DNA of 64,000 nt from Thioclava sp. ES.031 (GCF_002563775.1 NZ_PDJO01000001.1:3846501-3910500); one strand, 5' to 3'; positions 54,102 to 63,364 are shown, counted from the stretch's first letter. The notes: generated by a model from the sequence alone, not told the origin. Numbers and translations: made by a program.

Positions 54102-54766
54102 TGCGCGTATTGGCGGTCGAGGACGACCAGAGGATCGCGGCGGATCTCAAGGCTGCGCTCGAGGCGGCGGGGTTTCTCGTCGAGACCTGCGCGGACGGGC
54201 TCGATGCGTGGTTTCTGGGCGATACCGAAGATTACGACCTCGTCATTCTCGATCTGGGCCTGCCGAAGATGGACGGGCTGAGCATCCTCAAGAAATGGCG
54301 CGCCAATGATCGCGAGATGCCGGTGCTGGTGCTGACCGCGCGCGGCGCCTGGACCGAGCGGGTCGAAGGCATCGACGCAGGCGCGGATGACTACCTCCCC
54401 AAACCGTTCCGCATGGAAGAGCTGGTCGCCCGTGCGCGCGCGTTGATCCGGCGCTCGGCGGGGCGGGCCTCGGCAAACCAGAGCGTGGGCGAATTGACGC
54501 TCGACGCGAACCGGATGAGCGTGTCGATCCGCGGCGTGCCGATCGCGGCGACGGCGCTGGAATTCCGGCTGCTCTCCTACCTGATGCTGCATCGCGACCG
54601 GGTCGTGCCGCCGACAGAACTGCTTGAACATCTCTACGGCGATGACGACTCGCGCGAGGCCAATGCGCTGGAGGCGCTCGTCGCGCGACTGCGCCGCAAG
54701 ATGGGCCCCGGCGTGATCGGCACGCGGCGCGGCTTTGGCTATTTCCTCGAAGGCGGCGGCGCGTGA
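54101..54766 (+). CDS. OmpR-family response regulator
   Basis: 221-aa regulator. Receiver domain: VLAVEDDQRIAADL, phospho-acceptor Asp51 in LVILDLGLPKMDGL, Thr in VLTARGAW, Lys in DDYLPKPF. C-terminal winged helix (about 125-218): LTLDANRMSVSIRG, TALEFRLLSYLMLHRDRVVPPTELLEHLY, NALEALVARLRRKMG, RGFGYFL. Pairs with the kinase whose ATG shares the last base of its TGA. Confidence 0.95.
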   Translation: MRVLAVEDDQRIAADLKAALEAAGFLVETCADGLDAWFLGDTEDYDLVILDLGLPKMDGLSILKKWRANDREMPVLVLTARGAWTERVEGIDAGADDYLPKPFRMEELVARARALIRRSAGRASANQSVGELTLDANRMSVSIRGVPIAATALEFRLLSYLMLHRDRVVPPTELLEHLYGDDDSREANALEALVARLRRKMGPGVIGTRRGFGYFLEGGGA

Positions 54767-56130
54767 TGCGGTTGTCGCTGCGCCTCCGGCTCGCGCTTGG
54801 CGGCGCGCTCGCGGTGGTGCTGGCGCTGGCGATTGCCTCCGCCGCGCTGACGGCGCTGTTTGCCGCCCATGTTCAGCGCCGGGCCGAGGCCGAACTGTCG
54901 GTGCAGCTCGATCAGGTCGTGGCCGCGCTCGGGCGCGACGCCGACGGGAGGCTCGCGCTGCAGACGCCGCCCGCCGATCCGCGCTTCGACCAGCCTCTGA
55001 GCGGGCTTTACTGGCAGATCGACCTCGGCGACACGCTGCTGCGGTCGCGCTCGCTTTGGGATTACGTGCTGCCGCTGCCGCCCGATGCGCTGCCCGACGG
55101 GCATGTCCATGTGCATCGCCTGCCCGATCAGACCGGCGGGACGCTTCTGACGCTGGAGCGCAGCGTGACCCTGCCGCCCTCGCTGGGCGGGGGCCGAGTG
55201 CGCGCGGCGGTCGCGCTGACGACGACCGATCTGGATCAGGCGCGCAGCGATTTTCTGAAAGAACTGCTGCCCTATAACGCGATCCTCGCAGCCGCCCTGA
55301 TCGTCGCCGGATGGGTTCAGCTCTTCTTCGGCCTGCGCCCATTGTCAGAGGTCGGGCGGCGCGTGCTCGCCGTGCGCTCGGGCGAACAGCGGCGGCTTGG
55401 CAGCGATTTCCCGAAAGAGGTGCAGCCGCTCGCGAATGAGGTCGATGCGCTGATCGACGCCCGCGAGGCCGAGCTGGACCGCGCGCGCCACCGCGCCGCC
55501 GATCTCGCGCATGGGTTCAAGACCCCGCTGCAGGCGCTGATGGGCGAGGCCGACCGGCTGCGCCAGACCGGCCAGACCGAGCCCGCCGCCGCCATCGAAG
55601 AAATTGCCGAAGCGATGCGCCGCCATGTCGACCGCGAATTGACCCGGTCGCGCCTCGCAGGGCGCGTCGTGAAAGACAAGGCCACGGTGGCCCCTGTCGT
55701 GCAGCAGATCGTCTCGGTGATCCGGCGCACCCCCACGGGCAGCGCGGTGGAGTGGGACATCGCCGTGCCCGAGGATCTGCAGGTGCCGCTCGACGCCAGT
55801 GATCTGGCCGAAGCCCTCGGGGCGCTGATCGAGAATGCCAGCCGCCACGCCACGTCGCAGGTCACGATCCGCGCCAGCCGCCGCGACGCGGCGATCGCGA
55901 TCGAGGTGCAGGACGACGGCCCGGGCATCTCGGCGGACCGCATCGAGCATCTTCGGAAACGCGGTGCGCGGGCCGATGAAAGCGGTCATGGCTTGGGCCT
56001 GTCGATCAGCGCCGAGATCGCGCAGGCCGTCGGCGGCAAACTGAGCATCGCGAATGCGGAGACCGGGCTGCGCGTGACCCTGATCCTGCCCGATGCCCGC
56101 GCGGGCACAACTCACGCCCGCCGAACCTGA
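54766..56130 (+). CDS. Sensor histidine kinase
   Basis: 454-aa membrane kinase. Membrane segment 1 at about 10-34, periplasmic sensor domain of roughly 130 residues, membrane segment 2 at about 172-192 (LAAALIVAGWVQLFFGL), HAMP-like linker, dimerisation box DLAHGFKTPLQAL with His249, then N-box IENASRHA, G1 DDGPGIS and G2 GHGLGLSI. ATG 54766 is preferred over GTG 54763. The order PepSY, regulator, kinase resembles QseBC/PmrAB-like envelope-sensing systems. Stimulus unknown. Confidence 0.94.
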   Translation: MRLSLRLRLALGGALAVVLALAIASAALTALFAAHVQRRAEAELSVQLDQVVAALGRDADGRLALQTPPADPRFDQPLSGLYWQIDLGDTLLRSRSLWDYVLPLPPDALPDGHVHVHRLPDQTGGTLLTLERSVTLPPSLGGGRVRAAVALTTTDLDQARSDFLKELLPYNAILAAALIVAGWVQLFFGLRPLSEVGRRVLAVRSGEQRRLGSDFPKEVQPLANEVDALIDAREAELDRARHRAADLAHGFKTPLQALMGEADRLRQTGQTEPAAAIEEIAEAMRRHVDRELTRSRLAGRVVKDKATVAPVVQQIVSVIRRTPTGSAVEWDIAVPEDLQVPLDASDLAEALGALIENASRHATSQVTIRASRRDAAIAIEVQDDGPGISADRIEHLRKRGARADESGHGLGLSISAEIAQAVGGKLSIANAETGLRVTLILPDARAGTTHARRT

Positions 56131-56144
56131 CCACGCACCAAGGC

Positions 56145-56162
56145 GATCCTCACGGATCTTTT
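56145..56162 (+). terminator. Weak terminator after the kinase gene
   Basis: GATCC, loop TCAC, GGATC followed by TTTT, 15 bp past the kinase stop. Short stem but with the T-run of an intrinsic terminator. Confidence 0.45.
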
Positions 56163-56185
56163 ATGCCTGTTCCGGCGGCACACAC

Positions 56186-56207
56186 ATTCAGAATTCGGAA
56201 CGTGAAT
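56186..56207 (+). promoter_or_regulatory. Possible persulfide-repressor (SqrR/BigR-like) half-sites
   Basis: ATTC at 56186 and GAAC at 56198 are separated by 8 bp; ATTC at 56193 and GAAT at 56204 are separated by 7 bp. The SqrR site in Rhodobacter is described as ATTC-N8-GAAT. Both matches miss by one feature. Location 60-80 bp before a persulfide-dioxygenase-like gene is the main support. Confidence 0.3.
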
Positions 56208-56265
56208 CGCTCCCCACGCATTCCTCCAGCAATCCCGAACGGACGGAAACCCGGAGGCAAATGCG

Positions 56266-57651
56266 ATGACCATGCGTTTTGAACAGATCCTTGCGGAAGG
56301 GATCGCCCAGTGCTCCTACCTCTTGGGCGATACCGGCAGCGGCACCGCCGCCGTCGTCGATCCCCGCCCGGATTGCGACATCTATATCGAGCGTGCCAAG
56401 TCGCTCGGCCTGACGATCACCCATGTGTTCGAGACTCATATCCACGCCGACTTCCTGTCGGGCGCGCGCGAGTTGGTGGCGCGACTGGATGGAGAACCCA
56501 AGCTCTGCGTCAGCGTCGAAGGCGGCGCCGAATATGACTTCGCGCATGAGGGCATCCGCGATGGCGACCGCTTCGCCTTCGGCGATCTCACGCTCGAGAC
56601 GCGGCACACGCCGGGTCACACGCCCGAACACGTCTCCTTCCTGCTCTACGAGAAGGACAATGACGACCCGTGGGGCGTGCTCAGCGGTGATGCTTTCTTC
56701 GTGGATTCGGTCGGCCGCCCCGACCTCTTGGGCGACGACAAGACCGAGGAATTGACCGAAGCGCTCTTCCGCACCACGCAGGAATTCTACATGCAACTGC
56801 CCGAGGGCGTGCTGGTCTATCCCTGTCACGGCGCGGGCTCGGCCTGCGGGCCGAATATCGGCGACCGGATGTCGACCAGCATCGCCTATGAGAAAGCCCA
56901 TAACAAATATGTCCAGATCACCGATCTCGAGGCCTTCAAGGACGAGATGACGAAGGACGCCCCACCTGTGCCCACGCATTACCCGCGCCTCAAGAAGGTC
57001 AACGCGGCGGGCCCCGAGGTGATGCACGGCTTGCCGCGCTGCATCGGCAAGATCCCGGAGGAGTTCGAGGCCCTGATCGCCAAGGACGACGTGCAGCTGG
57101 TCGATGTGCGCGACATGCTCGCCTTTGGCGGCGGCTTCATCGAAGGTGCGCTCAATATCGGCCTGCAGCCGGAGCTGTCGGTCTGGGCGGGCTGGATGCT
57201 CGATCCCGACAAGCCGATCGCGCTGGTGAGCGAAAAAGACAGCGAGATCGACGAGGCCGTGCTGTTCCTCTGGCGCGTCGGTTTCACGAAATTCGCGGGC
57301 TATCTGACGGGGGGCATCGCCGCGTGGCGCACCTCCGGGCGACCGCTCGCGCATATCCCGCAGGTCACCGTGCAGGAGTTGAAGGGCAGCGATCTGCCCC
57401 CGCTCGACGTGCGCAAGGACGAGGAGTGGGACGGCGGTCATATCCCCGGCGCGATCCACCGTTTCCTCGGCACGCTCGACGACGAGATGGACAAACTCGA
57501 CCGGTCCACCGACTACGCCGTCTACTGTCAGGGCGGCTACCGCGCCAGCCTCGCCGCGAGCCTCCTGCACCGCGCCGGGTTCAAGAACGTCTCCGCGGTG
57601 CCGGGCAGCTTCGGCGCATGGTCCGCGCAGGACTACCCGGTCGAAACCTGA
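56266..57651 (+). CDS. Persulfide dioxygenase-like MBL-fold protein fused to two rhodanese domains
   Basis: 461-aa protein. The metallo-beta-lactamase domain (about 1-240) has THIHADFLSG (H58, H60, D62), HTPGHTPEHVSF, SGDAFFVDSVGRPDLLG and CHGAGSACG, typical of ETHE1/CstB-like persulfide dioxygenases. Two rhodanese domains follow: the first (about 270-350, VQLVDVRDMLAFGGGFIEGALNI) has Ser in place of the catalytic Cys (ALVSEKDS); the second (about 375-461) has an active Cys421 in VYCQGGYRAS. This fits CstB-like conversion of persulfide to sulfite/thiosulfate, or sulfane-sulphur detoxification. GGAGG precedes the ATG by 10 nt. DUF302 gene follows 28 bp later. Confidence 0.9.
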   Translation: MTMRFEQILAEGIAQCSYLLGDTGSGTAAVVDPRPDCDIYIERAKSLGLTITHVFETHIHADFLSGARELVARLDGEPKLCVSVEGGAEYDFAHEGIRDGDRFAFGDLTLETRHTPGHTPEHVSFLLYEKDNDDPWGVLSGDAFFVDSVGRPDLLGDDKTEELTEALFRTTQEFYMQLPEGVLVYPCHGAGSACGPNIGDRMSTSIAYEKAHNKYVQITDLEAFKDEMTKDAPPVPTHYPRLKKVNAAGPEVMHGLPRCIGKIPEEFEALIAKDDVQLVDVRDMLAFGGGFIEGALNIGLQPELSVWAGWMLDPDKPIALVSEKDSEIDEAVLFLWRVGFTKFAGYLTGGIAAWRTSGRPLAHIPQVTVQELKGSDLPPLDVRKDEEWDGGHIPGAIHRFLGTLDDEMDKLDRSTDYAVYCQGGYRASLAASLLHRAGFKNVSAVPGSFGAWSAQDYPVET

Positions 57652-57679
57652 ATCGCTTTCAACTCAAGGAGCCAACACC

Positions 57680-58066
57680 ATGAGCTACACCATCGACAAA
57701 CGCCTCACCGATACCACGCTCGAAGAGGCCGACACCCGGACCCGCGAGGCCCTGAAGGCGCAGGGCTTCGGCGTGCTCACCGAGATCGACGTGCAGGGCA
57801 CGATGAAGAAGAAGCTGGACGAAGACATGCCCGGCTACATGATCCTCGGCGCCTGCAATCCGAAGATGGCGCATCAGGCGATCCAGCTGGAGCCGAATGT
57901 CGGCGCGATGCTGCCCTGCAACGTCATTCTGCGGCAGGACGGTTCGGATATCCTCGTCTGCGCGATCGACCCGCAGGCCTCGATGACGGCGATCGACAAT
58001 CCGCAGCTGAAATCGGTCGCGGGCGAAGTGCGCGACATGCTGGAAAAGGCCGTTCAGGCCATTTGA
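57680..58066 (+). CDS. DUF302 family protein
   Basis: 128-aa protein of a family frequently found beside sulphur and redox genes. Pattern: FGVLTEIDVQGTMKKKLDEDMPGYMILGACNPKMAHQAIQLEPNVGAMLPCNVIL. Two cysteines in ACNP and PCNV are conserved in the family. Function unknown. AAGGAG precedes the ATG; same operon as the persulfide-dioxygenase-like gene. Confidence 0.92.
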   Translation: MSYTIDKRLTDTTLEEADTRTREALKAQGFGVLTEIDVQGTMKKKLDEDMPGYMILGACNPKMAHQAIQLEPNVGAMLPCNVILRQDGSDILVCAIDPQASMTAIDNPQLKSVAGEVRDMLEKAVQAI

Positions 58067-58074
58067 GCCAGAGA

Positions 58075-58107
58075 CCCCGGCAGCGGAACCCCCCGCCGCT
58101 GCCGGGG
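58075..58107 (+). terminator. Strong GC-rich hairpin after DUF302 gene
   Basis: CCCCGGCAGCGG, nine-base loop, CCGCTGCCGGGG: twelve perfect pairs starting nine bases after the stop. No clear T-run, but stem strength makes it a probable transcript end. Confidence 0.65.
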
Positions 58108-58211
58108 CACCCTCACGCGCGTCCCGCGCAGCCCTTGCATTTGAGAGCCGTTTTGCGGGATATCACGGCCCGACGACCTCCCATGCGAGGTCCCGTTAAA
58201 CGAAGGCCCGA

Positions 58212-58706
58212 ATGTCCCAGACCGATCGTCTCAAGACCGACTGTTCGCAATGCGCAGCCCTGTGCTGTCTTGTGCTGGCCTTCGACAAGGGCAAGGATTT
58301 CGCGTTCAGCAAGAACCCCGGCGAGCCCTGTCGGCATCTCTGTGGGCATGACTGCTCGATCCACGACAAGCTGACGCAGGAAGGCATGGCGGGCTGCGTC
58401 GCCTATGACTGCCTCGGCTCGGGCAACCGTGTCGTGCAAGAGGTCTTCGGCGGGCAAACCTGGCAGAGCGAGCCGCGCCTGATGCCGGTTATGATGGAAG
58501 CCTTCTCCGCCATGCGCGAGGTCCATAAGCGGATCGACCTGCTGCGCGCCGCCGAGACCCTGTCGCTGGATGCGGGCGACGAGCGAAAACGGCGCGACTT
58601 CCTCGACCATCTCGAACAGCACGAATGGACCCATCCCGAACTGACTGAATTCGAGTTCGGACTGGCGTTGGAAATCGACCTCTTCTTCCACAGCCTCAGC
58701 ACCTGA
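58212..58706 (+). CDS. Cys-rich cytoplasmic protein of unknown function
   Basis: 164 aa, not assigned. The N-terminal 80 residues carry eight or nine cysteines in an ordered pattern: DCSQCAALCC, GEPCRHLCGHDCSIH, MAGCVAYDC. This is a YkgJ-like metal- or cluster-binding layout. The rest is helical (EVHKRIDLLRAAETLSLDAGDERKRRDFLDHLEQ). No signal peptide or membrane segment. Single gene with its own start signal region after the strong hairpin at 58075; possible redox or metal-storage protein. Confidence 0.75.
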   Translation: MSQTDRLKTDCSQCAALCCLVLAFDKGKDFAFSKNPGEPCRHLCGHDCSIHDKLTQEGMAGCVAYDCLGSGNRVVQEVFGGQTWQSEPRLMPVMMEAFSAMREVHKRIDLLRAAETLSLDAGDERKRRDFLDHLEQHEWTHPELTEFEFGLALEIDLFFHSLST

Positions 58707-58857
58707 CGCGCCCGCGCCGCGAGGCGGCCACCCGATGCCCTAAGGCCACGCAAGCACATGCCAACCGCCGCCGGTCCCGACAGGTTTTGACTGTCTGACA
58801 CGGCTGTGATCTGATCCGGGTCGGGCGCCCTGCCCGATCTATTTCAAGAGGCCGAGC

Positions 58858-59562
58858 GTGCAGCCTGCCTTTCGCACCGAAGCATTGTCGAAGACCTATG
58901 GCGAAGGTCCTGCCGCGGTCCACGCGCTCCGAGAGGTGACGCTGGAAATTCCGCGCAGCGAGGTCGTCGTGCTGCTGGGCCCCTCGGGCAGCGGCAAATC
59001 CACCTTTCTCAACATCATCGGCGGGCTCGACAGACCAAGCTCGGGTCAGGCGTGGTTCGGGGATCAGAACCTGACCGAAATGTCCGACCGCGCGCTGACG
59101 CAATATCGGCGCAGCCATGTCGGTTTCGTCTTCCAGTTCTACAACCTGATGCCCAGCCTCACCGCGCGCGAGAATGTCGATCTGGTGACCGAGATCTCGC
59201 ATGATCCGATGGATGCGGGCGAGGCGCTGCGGCTGGTGGGGCTGGAAGAACGGCTCGACCATTTCCCGGCGCAGATGTCGGGCGGCGAGCAGCAGCGCGT
59301 CGCCATCGCGCGGGCCATCGCGAAGCGCCCGGCCGTGCTGTTTTGCGACGAGCCGACCGGGGCGCTCGACAGCACGACGGGGCGGCGGGTGCTGCAGGTA
59401 CTCAACGATGTGAACCGCGAGCTGGGCACCACCGTGCTGATCGTCACCCACGCGGCGGCGACGGCGGCGATGGCGCATCGCGTGCTGCATTTCACCGATG
59501 GCCAGTTGCGCGAGACGATCGTCAACGAGACCCGCGCCGATCCTGCCGAGATCGAATGGTGA
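58858..59562 (+). CDS. ABC exporter ATP-binding protein (MacB/LolD-like)
   Basis: 234-aa ATPase. Walker [19 protein letters not shown]-loop [16 protein letters not shown], signature [15 protein letters not shown], Walker [14 protein letters not shown], switch LIVTHAA. Start GTG at 58858 after AGAGG. It precedes an FtsX-type permease and an HlyD-type adaptor, the three parts of a MacAB-like export system. No MacB-type fusion with the permease. Confidence 0.93.
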   Translation: MQPAFRTEALSKTYGEGPAAVHALREVTLEIPRSEVVVLLGPSGSGKSTFLNIIGGLDRPSSGQAWFGDQNLTEMSDRALTQYRRSHVGFVFQFYNLMPSLTARENVDLVTEISHDPMDAGEALRLVGLEERLDHFPAQMSGGEQQRVAIARAIAKRPAVLFCDEPTGALDSTTGRRVLQVLNDVNRELGTTVLIVTHAAATAAMAHRVLHFTDGQLRETIVNETRADPAEIEW

Positions 59563-59566
59563 GCCG

Positions 59567-61930
59567 ATGGCCCTGACCGTTCTCCATCGCAAACTGTTCC
59601 GCGACCTCTGGCGCATCCGGGCGCAGGCGCTGGCGATCTCGGCGGTCGTCGCTCTGGGCGTGATGGTGCAGGTGATGATGGCGGGGCTGACCGATACGCT
59701 CACCGTCACCCGCGACGCCTATTTCGAACGGCACCGGCTGGCGCAGGTCTTCGAGCCGCTCACCCGGGCACCCAGCTCGATGATGGAACAGGTCAACGCC
59801 ATTCCCGGTGTGCTGGCCGCCGAGGGCCGGATCAGCGGCTTCGGCCGGATCGATGCAGACGGCGGCGAGCCGGTGCAGGCGCGCATCCTGTCGCTACCCG
59901 GCCCTGCCGGGCTCAACGGCATCCTGATGACGGCGGGACGCAAGCCCATCGCCGGACGCAGCGACGAGGTCGTGCTGCTCGACACGTTCGCAGCCGCGCG
60001 CGGGATCGCGCTTGGCGACACGCTCGGCGTCACCGTCGAAGGCCGCCACCAAAAACTGCATGTCGTCGGTTTCGCCCGCGCGCCGGAGTTTCTATTCATG
60101 CCCGCACCGGGCGAATTCTTCCCGACCGATGGCCGCTTCGCCGTGATCTGGATGGAGCGCAAGGCGGCCGGTGCCGTGCTCGACCTCGACGGCGCGTTCA
60201 ACGAGGTGCTGGCGCTCACCACGCGCGAGCGGCCGCGCAAGGCGGTGCTGGCCGATCTCGACCGGCTGATGGCGCCCTATGGCGGAGGCGCGGGCTATGT
60301 GCAGGACCAGCAGACCTCGGCGCGCTTCATCGAGGAAGAACTCAAGGGCCTGCGCCAGTCGCGGGTGTTTCTGCCGCCGATCTTCCTCGCCGTCGCGGCT
60401 TTTCTGCTCAACGTCACGATCACCCGGATCGTGCAGGCCGAGCGGCGCGAGATCGGCTTGATGAAAGCCTTCGGCCATAGCGGTGCGGAGATCGCCGGGC
60501 ACTACCTCGAAATGGCGCTGATGATCGCCTTCGCGGGCGCGCTGCTCGGATCGGCTCTGGGCGTGATGCTCGGGCGGTCGATCACCGGGCTCTACATGGA
60601 ATTCTACAAATTCCCCTATCTCGTCTTCTCGATGCGTCCCGGTCCCTTCGCCGGGGGTCTCGCCTTCTCGCTGATCGCCGCCGCGCTCGGTGCGGCGATT
60701 GCGCTGCGCACGGTGTTCCGCCTGACACCCGCCGAGGCGATGCGCCCGCCTGCCCCGCCCGATTTCACCCATGGCCGGGTCGGCTTCCTCGCGATCGTCA
60801 CGAGATTCTTCGACCAGCCGGGACGGATGATCCTGCGCCAGATCACGCGGCAACCGGTGCGCAGCCTCGGCACGGTCGCGGGCGTGGCCGCGGGGCTCGC
60901 GCTGAACATGGCGATGCTGATGATCTATTCGGGCTTCGATCACACGATGGATGTCACCTTCGGCTTTGCCGACCGCTCGGATGCGACGGTGAGCTTCATC
61001 CACCCCGTCTCGCGCGATGTGACGCATGAGATCGCGCACCTGCCCGGCGTGCTGGAGGCCGAGCCGACGCGCTACGTGCCGGTCCTCTTCCGCAACGGCG
61101 TCATCACCCATCGCGGCGAACTGACCGGCCTGTCCGAGGATGCGCAGCTCAACCGCGCGCTGCGGCCCGATCTGGAGCCGATCGCCCTGCCCGCGCAGGG
61201 CGTCGTGATCTCGCGGGGGCTCGCGGATGTGCTGAAACTTCAGCCGGGCGAAAACCTCACCGCCGAAGTCACCGAGGGCCGCAAACGGACCCTGTCGCTG
61301 CCGGTCGCGGCGATCTCCGACACCCTGCTGGGCGCTCCGGCCTATATGCGCCTCGACTCGCTGACCCGCGCCGTGGGCGAGGCGGACCGGATCACCTCGG
61401 TCTCGATCCGCACCGAAGGCGCCCCGTCGCCGGAGCTTCTGCACGAGCTGCGCGAGCGCCCCAAAGTCGCGGGCGTCTCGATCAAATCCGACAGTCTGGC
61501 GGCGTTCCGGGAAATCGCCGACGAGGGTGCGGGCCAGATGCGCTTCGTCTTCGGAGCGATCGCTTTCGTGCTGAGCTTCGGCATCGTCTACAACGCCGCG
61601 CGCAACGCATTCGCCGAACGCGCGCATGAGTTGGCGAGCCTGCGCGTCCTTGGCTTCACCCGCTCCGAGGTGACGCTGATCCTGGCCGGGGAGATCACCC
61701 TGCTGGTCGCCTGCGCGCTCCCGGTCGGCATCTGGTTCGGCTGGACACTTGCCAAGTTGATCGCACGCGTTTTCTCCAATGAACTCTACCGGGTCAGCGT
61801 CAGCTTCGATCTGCCCAGCATCGCGATGGCGGTTCTGGTCGTGGTCTCGGCGACACTGGCCTCGATCCTGATGTTGCGCCGCGCGCTGGATCGGTTGAAC
61901 ATGATTTCGGCGCTCAAGGCGAGGGACTGA
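59567..61930 (+). CDS. ABC transporter permease, FtsX/MacB-like with two FtsX domains
   Basis: 787-aa membrane protein. Segment LAISAVVALGVMVQVMMAGL at the N terminus, a large periplasmic MacB-PCD-like domain, three hydrophobic segments at about 285-405 (FLPPIFLAVAAFLLNVTI to FAGGLAFSLIAAALGAAIALR), a second N-half segment SLGTVAGVAAGLALNMAMLMIYSGF, second periplasmic domain, and a final FtsX core from FVFGAIAFVLSFGIVYNAARN to SIAMAVLVVVSATLASILM. The double-domain form is common for exporters of lipids or toxic compounds. ATG is five bases after the ATPase stop. Confidence 0.92.
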   Translation: MALTVLHRKLFRDLWRIRAQALAISAVVALGVMVQVMMAGLTDTLTVTRDAYFERHRLAQVFEPLTRAPSSMMEQVNAIPGVLAAEGRISGFGRIDADGGEPVQARILSLPGPAGLNGILMTAGRKPIAGRSDEVVLLDTFAAARGIALGDTLGVTVEGRHQKLHVVGFARAPEFLFMPAPGEFFPTDGRFAVIWMERKAAGAVLDLDGAFNEVLALTTRERPRKAVLADLDRLMAPYGGGAGYVQDQQTSARFIEEELKGLRQSRVFLPPIFLAVAAFLLNVTITRIVQAERREIGLMKAFGHSGAEIAGHYLEMALMIAFAGALLGSALGVMLGRSITGLYMEFYKFPYLVFSMRPGPFAGGLAFSLIAAALGAAIALRTVFRLTPAEAMRPPAPPDFTHGRVGFLAIVTRFFDQPGRMILRQITRQPVRSLGTVAGVAAGLALNMAMLMIYSGFDHTMDVTFGFADRSDATVSFIHPVSRDVTHEIAHLPGVLEAEPTRYVPVLFRNGVITHRGELTGLSEDAQLNRALRPDLEPIALPAQGVVISRGLADVLKLQPGENLTAEVTEGRKRTLSLPVAAISDTLLGAPAYMRLDSLTRAVGEADRITSVSIRTEGAPSPELLHELRERPKVAGVSIKSDSLAAFREIADEGAGQMRFVFGAIAFVLSFGIVYNAARNAFAERAHELASLRVLGFTRSEVTLILAGEITLLVACALPVGIWFGWTLAKLIARVFSNELYRVSVSFDLPSIAMAVLVVVSATLASILMLRRALDRLNMISALKARD

Positions 61931-61933
61931 CCC

Positions 61934-63151
61934 GTGACACCAAAACCCCGGACCAGATGGCTCATTCTCATCCTGATCGGCCTGATCGCGGCGGGCGCAA
62001 TCGCTGCGCTTCTCTGGCCGCAACCGCAGACCGTCGATATGGGCGAGGTCACGCGCGGCCCGATGAAGCTCGTCATCGAGGATGATGGCCGGACCCGCGT
62101 GAGCGAAAGCTACACGGTCTCGACCCCGGTCAGCGGCAGGCTGCAGCGGCTCGATATCCATGTCGGCGATCATGTCGTCGCGAATGAGACGGTCGTCGCC
62201 CGGATGCGCCCCGCCCTGCCCGCCGTGCTGGATGCGCGCAGCCGGGCGCAGGCGGAGGCGGCGCTCGCCGAAGCCCAAGCCGCGCTGAGCGCGGCCGAGG
62301 GCGATTACCGCGCCGCCGTCGCGATGCGCGAACAGGCCGATAGCGATCTCGCGCGGTCGCAGCGGCTCGCGCTTTCCGGCACGATCAGCCAGTCCAAGCT
62401 GGACCGCGATCAGATAAATGCCGATTACGCCGCCGCGCAGGAAGCCGCCGCGAAAGCCGCCATCGCGATGCGCGAGGCGGCGCTGGCCTCGGCAAAATCC
62501 GTACTGCAGAACGATGCCGCCGCCAGCAACAGTGAGGGCGTCGAGACGATCCCGCTTTACGCGCCCGCGACCGGAACGGTGCTGCAAATCCTGCAGGAAA
62601 ACGAGACCGTGCTCTCTGCAGGCTCCCCGATCATGGAGATCGGCGACATCTCGGAGGGGCTTGAGGTGGTGGCCGATCTTCTCTCGCGCGATGCGGTGCG
62701 CGTGCGCCTCGGCGATCCGGTGGAGATCACCGATTGGGGCGGGCCGGACGTGCTGGAGGGCAAGGTGGTCCGCATCGACCCGTCGGGCACGACGAAGGTC
62801 TCCGCCCTGGGCGTCGAGGAGCAACGCGTCGGCGTGGTCATCGCCTTCACCGGCGATTCCGCGCAGCGGGCGGGGCTGGGCCACGGCTTTCAGGTGACCG
62901 CCCGGATCGTGGTCTGGCAGAACCCCGACGCGCTGCGCGTCCCGTCGAGCGCCCTGTTCCGGCGCGGCACCGGCTGGGCCGTCTTCAAGGTCGAGGACGG
63001 GCGCGCGCGGGAAGTGAACGTGAAAATCGGGACCGATAACGGCACCTATGCCGAGCTTCAGGACGGTCTGAGCGAGGGCGACCGCGTCGTGCTCTATCCG
63101 GTCGAAACGCTGGAAGACGGCTCGCCGGTGGAGGCCCGTTCGGGAGGGTGA
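61934..63151 (+). CDS. HlyD/AcrA-type periplasmic adaptor protein
   Basis: 405-aa membrane-fusion protein. GTG start, N-terminal anchor WLILILIGLIAAGAIAALLW, biotinyl-lipoyl-like part VSTPVSGRLQRLDIHVGDHVVANETVVARM, an alpha-hairpin (about 95-190, Ala/Glu-rich, ARSRAQAEAALAEAQAALSAAEGDY in style), then LYAPATGTVLQILQENETVLSAGSPIMEIGD and a beta-barrel domain. It links the FtsX permease to an outer-membrane factor that is not encoded nearby. Confidence 0.93.
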   Translation: MTPKPRTRWLILILIGLIAAGAIAALLWPQPQTVDMGEVTRGPMKLVIEDDGRTRVSESYTVSTPVSGRLQRLDIHVGDHVVANETVVARMRPALPAVLDARSRAQAEAALAEAQAALSAAEGDYRAAVAMREQADSDLARSQRLALSGTISQSKLDRDQINADYAAAQEAAAKAAIAMREAALASAKSVLQNDAAASNSEGVETIPLYAPATGTVLQILQENETVLSAGSPIMEIGDISEGLEVVADLLSRDAVRVRLGDPVEITDWGGPDVLEGKVVRIDPSGTTKVSALGVEEQRVGVVIAFTGDSAQRAGLGHGFQVTARIVVWQNPDALRVPSSALFRRGTGWAVFKVEDGRAREVNVKIGTDNGTYAELQDGLSEGDRVVLYPVETLEDGSPVEARSGG

Positions 63152-63245
63152 GGTGCGCCTCACGCCCCGCCCCTCCCACCTCGCGAGGAATCACGAAGCC
63201 GCACGAAAAGCGCACCAACCGATCAAAAATGCTTGGGGTGACGCT

Positions 63246-63273
63246 CAAAAAACCATCACTTGAGAGTTTTTTG
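63246..63273. repeat. A/T-rich inverted repeat
   Basis: CAAAAAAC at 63246-63253 and GTTTTTTG at 63266-63273 with 12 nt between; outer TTGGG and CCCAA extend the pairing with gaps. It lies 95 bp after the adaptor gene and the T6 run on the right could end the exporter transcript. Confidence 0.45.
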
Positions 63274-63364
63274 CGCCCAAATGCCATGCGGGGCGCAATC
63301 GAGGCGGCTTTTGCCCCCTCTCCAGCTTTGGAAACGCACCACGGTCATGCCCGAATGAAGGTGC

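Noticed and set aside
60092..63163. 1023-codon open frame on the minus strand
   Set aside because: It lies opposite the FtsX permease and adaptor genes, has His/Arg/Asp-rich composition typical of antisense frames in high-GC DNA, and matches no family.
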